In this document: positions 30,918 through 34,438 of the stretch, in pieces
Numbering within the stretch: the stretch's first letter is position 1
Layout: every line of letters begins with the position of its first letter
DNA from: Solobacterium sp.
GTDB lineage: Bacteria; Bacillota_I; Bacilli_A; Erysipelotrichales; Erysipelotrichaceae
Reading direction: 5' to 3'
NCBI GenBank assembly: GCA_017539385.1
Contig: JAFYHC010000083.1
Coordinates: 1 to 34,438 of the forward strand
Length of the DNA stretch: 34,438 nt
Program-made: the position numbers and the translations under genes
Notes under the pieces: model-generated
What the model saw: the letters and a program-made list of their open reading frames with translations, nothing else
Databases searched by the model: none
What the model was told of the DNA's origin: nothing

Positions 30918-31700
30918 ATGTTTCTGTTTTCTGACTATAACAGACCGGGTCCGGGGATCCTTCCGGACGCTCCCAGAGAGCGCGGTCTGAAACGGATCTG
31001 GGAAATGCTTTCCCGGGATTATATCCGTTTCTGGCTTGCCGGGATCCTGAATGTACTGACGATGCTGCCGTATCTCTTCTTTGCCGGATATGCCTATGCC
31101 ACACACAGTCTGCTGATCGCAGTGATCGGCGGGGCAGTCGGCGGAATGATTGCCGCACCATGCTTCTATGGACTGGCAGATACGCTTCTGCGCAGTTTGC
31201 GGGATGAAGCGGGATTCTGGTGGAACCGTTACAGCAGAGTGCTGAAAAAGAACTGGAAGAGTCTGATCCTTCCGGGGATCGTATTCGGCATCATCGGTGC
31301 GATACAGATCTTTGTTCTGCTGCATCTGCAGTTTACGGACGGAGGCATCGGTATATTTCTGTGCCAGATCCTCAGTATGATGATATTCCTCAGTATCTTC
31401 TTATGGGCACTTGCCCAGCAGGCACTGATGGAATTGAAGTTTACAGCTCTCTTGCTGAACAGCTTTCTCCTGAGCTTCCATTATTTTGGAAAATCCCTGG
31501 CCGCAAGCGCATTCGCGGCAGGATACCTGCTGCTGATGGCAGTCTTGTTTCCGGGATCGATCTTCCTGTTAATTACAGCCGGACTGTGGCTGGGACTGCT
31601 GTGCTGTTTCCAGATCATTTATCCGCAGATCGATGAAGTCTTCCAGATTGAAAAGAAAATAAATGAAAAAACTGTCCGTAAGGCAGTGAATAAAGGTTGA
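30918..31700 (+). CDS. YesL-like (DUF624) membrane protein
   Basis: The 260-residue protein has about five to six membrane helices and the DUF624 opening pattern: an N-terminal FLFSDYNRPGPG stretch, then a first helix with WLAGILNVLTMLPYLFFAG and GAVGGMIAAPCFYGLADTLL. Proteins of this family sit in carbohydrate ABC operons of Bacillota, as with yesL near rhamnogalacturonan genes, but their role is not established. CAGGAG precedes the ATG. The alpha-galactosidase starts 4 bp after its stop, which supports membership in the sugar operon. Confidence 0.85.
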   Translation: MFLFSDYNRPGPGILPDAPRERGLKRIWEMLSRDYIRFWLAGILNVLTMLPYLFFAGYAYATHSLLIAVIGGAVGGMIAAPCFYGLADTLLRSLRDEAGFWWNRYSRVLKKNWKSLILPGIVFGIIGAIQIFVLLHLQFTDGGIGIFLCQILSMMIFLSIFLWALAQQALMELKFTALLLNSFLLSFHYFGKSLAASAFAAGYLLLMAVLFPGSIFLLITAGLWLGLLCCFQIIYPQIDEVFQIEKKINEKTVRKAVNKG

Positions 31701-31704
31701 TACT

Positions 31705-33930
31705 ATGTCTATCATACATAATGCTGAAAAATCTACGATAACACTGCATACAGACAATACAAGCTACCAGATCAAGATCGGTCCGTTTGGCTTACTGCAG
31801 CACACGTATTACGGACCGCATATGGAAGAAGATGCGGAATATTGCGTAATGTACCGTGACAGGGGATTTACCCTGACACCGTATGATGCCGAAAGAAAAC
31901 GCTGGCTGTCTGCGGAACTGATGCCGCTGGAATACCCGTGTGAAGCCGCGGGGGACTTCCGTGCACCGGCTCTCAGCATCCGCAGAAAAGACGGCATCCT
32001 GATCGGTGATATGCGGTATGAAAGTCACCGGATCGAAAAGGGGAAGTACAGCCTTGAGGGGCTGCCTGCTGTTTACGATGATACGGAAGAAGCTGAGACG
32101 CTGACAGTCGTATTGAAGGAAAAGAACACGAATATACGTGCAGTACTGCAGTATGGCGTATTGCCGCACAGGGATGTTATTACAAGAACGGCAAGAATTG
32201 AAAACGGCACAGAAGACGACATTGTCCTGACACATGCCGCAAGTGCATGTCTGGACCTTGTCAGCGGGGAATGGGATGTGATCAACTTCCATGGCCGTCA
32301 TGCCGGAGAACGCAATGTATCACGCACACCATCCGGACACCGTGAAACAGTCGTAGGCACCCGCCGCGGCGCATCCAGCCATCACCAGAATCCATTTGTC
32401 ATTCTGGCAGAAAAAGATGCCGGAGAACTGCATGGACAATGCTATGGCATGAGCTTCCTGTACAGCGGTTCCTTCTCCTGCAGCGTATCAGGCGATGCCT
32501 ATGGCGGCACCAGAATGGTCATGGGGATCCAGCCGGATAATTTCGACTATGTTCTGACGCCGGGTGAATCCTTCCAGGCACCGGAAACAGCGCTTGCATA
32601 CAGCTGCGAAGGACTTACAAAACTGAGCCAGATCTACCACAAACTGATCAGCCAGAACATATGCCGCGGTCCGTGGAAAAACAGACGCCGTCCCGTTCTG
32701 ATCAATAACTGGGAAGCGACCGGTCCGGATTTCACTGCTGAAAAGATCCTGCATATCGCGGAAAAAGCAGCGTCGCTCGGCGTAGAGATGCTGGTGCTGG
32801 ATGACGGCTGGTTCGGCAAACGGGATGATGATTTCGCCGGACTGGGCGACTGGTATGTCAACACGGAGAAACTGGGCTGCACCATGGGTGAACTGGCCGC
32901 ATCGATCCGTGACCTGGGAATGAAATTCGGCATCTGGATCGAACCGGAAATGGTCAATGAAGACAGTGATCTGTACCGGGCGCATCCGGACTGGGCACTG
33001 CAGGTGCCGGGTATTGAACCGGCTCTCGGCAGAAGCCAGCTGGTACTGGATTTCTCCAGAGAGGAAGTCGTTGACTATATTCTGGATCACATCTGCAAGG
33101 TACTGGATGAATCCAAAGCAGATTACGTCAAGATGGATATGAACCGTCCGATCTTTGATGTATACAATGCGCTTTCTGCATACCAGAGCAGAGGCAAGAT
33201 CATGTACAAATACATCCTGGGTGTATACCGGTTCATGGAAAAACTGCTGGAACGCTATCCGGATCTGCTTCTGGAAGGCTGTGCATCCGGCGGCGGACGC
33301 TTCGATGCCGGCATGCTGTATTACTGCCCGCAGATCTGGTGCAGTGATAATACAGACGGCATAGACCGCATCCGGATCCAATACGGCACCAGCTTCGGCT
33401 ATCCGGTGCGTACCATGGGTGCACATGTCTCCCGTGTTCCAAACTATGATACACGCAGAATCGTGCCGTTTGATACCAGAGCCGTTATTGCCATGGAAGG
33501 CACCTTCGGTTATGAACTGGATCTGAATACACTATCCGAAGAAGAAGCACGGCAGGTACCGGTACAGATCGAAACATTTAAGAAATACTGGGATCTGCTG
33601 CATAACGGTCTGTATTACCGTCTGACGGATGTTACACACAATACAAAAGAAGCTGCCTGGATGATGGTGGCAGAAGACAGAAGCGAAGCACTTCTCAATA
33701 TCGTTGTACTGGATGTTTCCGGTAACCGGCCAAACCGTTTTGTCAAACTGGCTGGCCTGGATGCCAGTGCATCATACAAAGACGAAGCAAATGGTGCGGT
33801 ATACAGCGGGGCAGCGTTAATGTCCGTTGGTATTCCGTTACCGAAAGTACCGCATGAGAAGTATCACTGGATGCGTGATCTTGGTGAATATGAATCAGTT
33901 CAGATTCATTTCACCAAAGTGACTGATTAA
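31705..33930 (+). CDS. Alpha-galactosidase, glycoside hydrolase family 36
   Basis: The 741-residue cytoplasmic enzyme has the full GH36 layout: an N-terminal beta-supersandwich (about 1-325), a catalytic barrel (about 330-640) and a C-terminal beta domain. The nucleophile is D478 in VKMDMNR and the acid/base D548 in WCSDNTD. Other markers are LDDGWFG (365-371), WIEPEMVNEDSDLY (411-424) and EGCASGGGRFD (524-534). The tryptophan normally found as KWDMN is methionine here, which may alter the galactose subsite. It would split raffinose, melibiose or stachyose brought in by the upstream ABC system. AAAGG about 8 nt before the ATG serves as the ribosome binding site. There is no signal peptide. 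Confidence 0.93.
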   Translation: MSIIHNAEKSTITLHTDNTSYQIKIGPFGLLQHTYYGPHMEEDAEYCVMYRDRGFTLTPYDAERKRWLSAELMPLEYPCEAAGDFRAPALSIRRKDGILIGDMRYESHRIEKGKYSLEGLPAVYDDTEEAETLTVVLKEKNTNIRAVLQYGVLPHRDVITRTARIENGTEDDIVLTHAASACLDLVSGEWDVINFHGRHAGERNVSRTPSGHRETVVGTRRGASSHHQNPFVILAEKDAGELHGQCYGMSFLYSGSFSCSVSGDAYGGTRMVMGIQPDNFDYVLTPGESFQAPETALAYSCEGLTKLSQIYHKLISQNICRGPWKNRRRPVLINNWEATGPDFTAEKILHIAEKAASLGVEMLVLDDGWFGKRDDDFAGLGDWYVNTEKLGCTMGELAASIRDLGMKFGIWIEPEMVNEDSDLYRAHPDWALQVPGIEPALGRSQLVLDFSREEVVDYILDHICKVLDESKADYVKMDMNRPIFDVYNALSAYQSRGKIMYKYILGVYRFMEKLLERYPDLLLEGCASGGGRFDAGMLYYCPQIWCSDNTDGIDRIRIQYGTSFGYPVRTMGAHVSRVPNYDTRRIVPFDTRAVIAMEGTFGYELDLNTLSEEEARQVPVQIETFKKYWDLLHNGLYYRLTDVTHNTKEAAWMMVAEDRSEALLNIVVLDVSGNRPNRFVKLAGLDASASYKDEANGAVYSGAALMSVGIPLPKVPHEKYHWMRDLGEYESVQIHFTKVTD

Positions 33931-33980
33931 GAAACTGACCCGCTCTCCATCATACAGTCAGAAAGAAACAGGAAAGGAGA

Positions 33981-34046
33981 ACCGTCCGGCTCACGGTGCA
34001 GCAGTGTGGAGACCTGCTGTAAAAGCCTGTGCTGCATATAGCACAG
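33981..34046 (+). other. Three consecutive small hairpins before the MsmK-type gene
   Basis: ACCGT/ACGGT (33981-33985 with 33993-33997), CAGCAG/CTGCTG (33999-34004 with 34014-34019) and CTGTGCT/AGCACAG (34027-34033 with 34040-34046) lie in a row in a 143-bp gap. None is followed by Ts. They may be a leader structure or a processed spacer. Confidence 0.4.
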
Positions 34047-34073
34047 TGTGAGTGCATACATTGAGGAGTCAGT

Positions 34074-34438
34074 ATGCACAGAGCTGTAAACATGGCTAGT
34101 TTAACACTTAAGAATATCAAGAAAGTTTATCCGTTCAGCGGTGACGAACAGAAGAAAGCAAAGAAAAAGAAGAAAAACGAAGACGCTCCGGTTGAGAAGA
34201 AGGCAAACCTGCAGATCACAGATGAAGGTGTTGTAGCTGTACAGGAATTCTCTCTCGATATCAAAGATAAGGAATTCATCGTTCTGGTCGGTCCGTCCGG
34301 CTGCGGCAAATCCACAACACTGCGCATGATCGCCGGTCTGGAAGAAATCTCCGGCGGTGAACTGTACATTGGTGACAAGCTTGTGAATGATATTGCGCCG
34401 AAAGACAGAGATATTGCCATGGTCTTCCAGAACTATGC
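34074..34438 (+). CDS. MsmK/UgpC-type carbohydrate ABC transporter ATPase (3' end outside window)
   Basis: The visible 121 residues contain the strand [12 protein letters not shown], an inserted lysine-rich stretch (about residues 26-44), then [10 protein letters not shown] (Walker A) and the Q-loop VFQNY near the cut. The family normally runs about 370 residues, so most of the gene is missing. This ATPase class energises several CUT1 sugar importers and is the likely motor of the SBP-permease set here, which has no other ATPase. GAGGAG at 34063-34068 favours the ATG at 34074; the ATG at 34092, where conservation starts, has no ribosome binding site. The Lys-rich insert is one I recall from other gut Bacillota. 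Confidence 0.92.
   Translation, partial: MHRAVNMASLTLKNIKKVYPFSGDEQKKAKKKKKNEDAPVEKKANLQITDEGVVAVQEFSLDIKDKEFIVLVGPSGCGKSTTLRMIAGLEEISGGELYIGDKLVNDIAPKDRDIAMVFQNY

Noticed and set aside
34092-34094. ATG at 34092 as the start of the MsmK-type gene
   Set aside because: Sequence conservation starts there, but it lacks a ribosome binding site; GAGGAG is correctly spaced only for the ATG at 34074.

Overview
The window looks like a chromosomal stretch of a low-to-mid GC Gram-positive bacterium (Bacillota), most plausibly a gut Erysipelotrichia or a related Clostridia-like lineage. The pointers are the 5S rRNA, T-box control of an aminoacyl-tRNA synthetase, strong GGAGG ribosome binding sites, cre-type catabolite operators, a two-subunit transketolase, NfnAB, and LplABC-like sugar import with a lysine-rich MsmK-type ATPase. 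The genus assignment is an inference. I see no phage, IS element, CRISPR array or tRNA gene.

Layout. 1-127: tail of an rRNA operon (5S and terminator). 265-1191: a membrane-anchored VanY-type carboxypeptidase with a long Thr/Pro linker. 1192-2096: a catabolite-repressed operon for PTS IIB and IIA of the lactose/cellobiose family, without IIC. 2135-7584: HAD hydrolase, split transketolase, a GH3 NagZ-like lipoprotein and a PAP2 phosphatase. 7596-8696 (minus): a DUF2974 serine hydrolase. 8782-12137: Gfo/Idh/MocA oxidoreductase and the NfnA-NfnB electron-bifurcating transhydrogenase. 12244-13617: a MATE transporter with an inverted repeat touching its Shine-Dalgarno sequence. 13678-16522: a tightly coupled three-gene unit made of a protein with ADP-ribosyltransferase-like motifs, a BceA-like ATPase and a short BceB-like permease with no extracellular domain. 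16589-19718: patatin phospholipase, lysA (minus), a 50-residue acidic protein (minus) and an SGNH hydrolase. 19744-22127: an arginine T-box (CGU specifier) ahead of a small membrane protein and argS. 22162-24876: a YtrA-type GntR regulator with a four-fold 9-bp operator-like repeat, plus an ABC-2 exporter. 25007-25291: a free-standing PhoB-type DNA-binding domain. 25300-34438: a sugar utilisation locus with a ROK kinase and AraC regulator on the minus strand, then lipoprotein SBP, two LplB/LplC-type permeases, a YesL protein, a GH36 alpha-galactosidase and the start of an MsmK/UgpC ATPase on the plus strand.

How the parts work together. Carbon control is a recurrent theme: there are good cre sites in front of the PTS genes and the AraC regulator, and a weaker one before transketolase. 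The last 9 kb reads as a complete alpha-galactoside (raffinose or melibiose-like) importer and hydrolase module. The most novel-looking item is the ART-like protein translationally coupled to the reduced Bce-type ABC transporter (13735-16522). Also worth attention are the VanY protein, which lacks the usual catalytic-base glutamate, the switch-like RNA pairing ahead of the PTS operon, and the repeat-type operators before the GntR and PhoB-like regulators.
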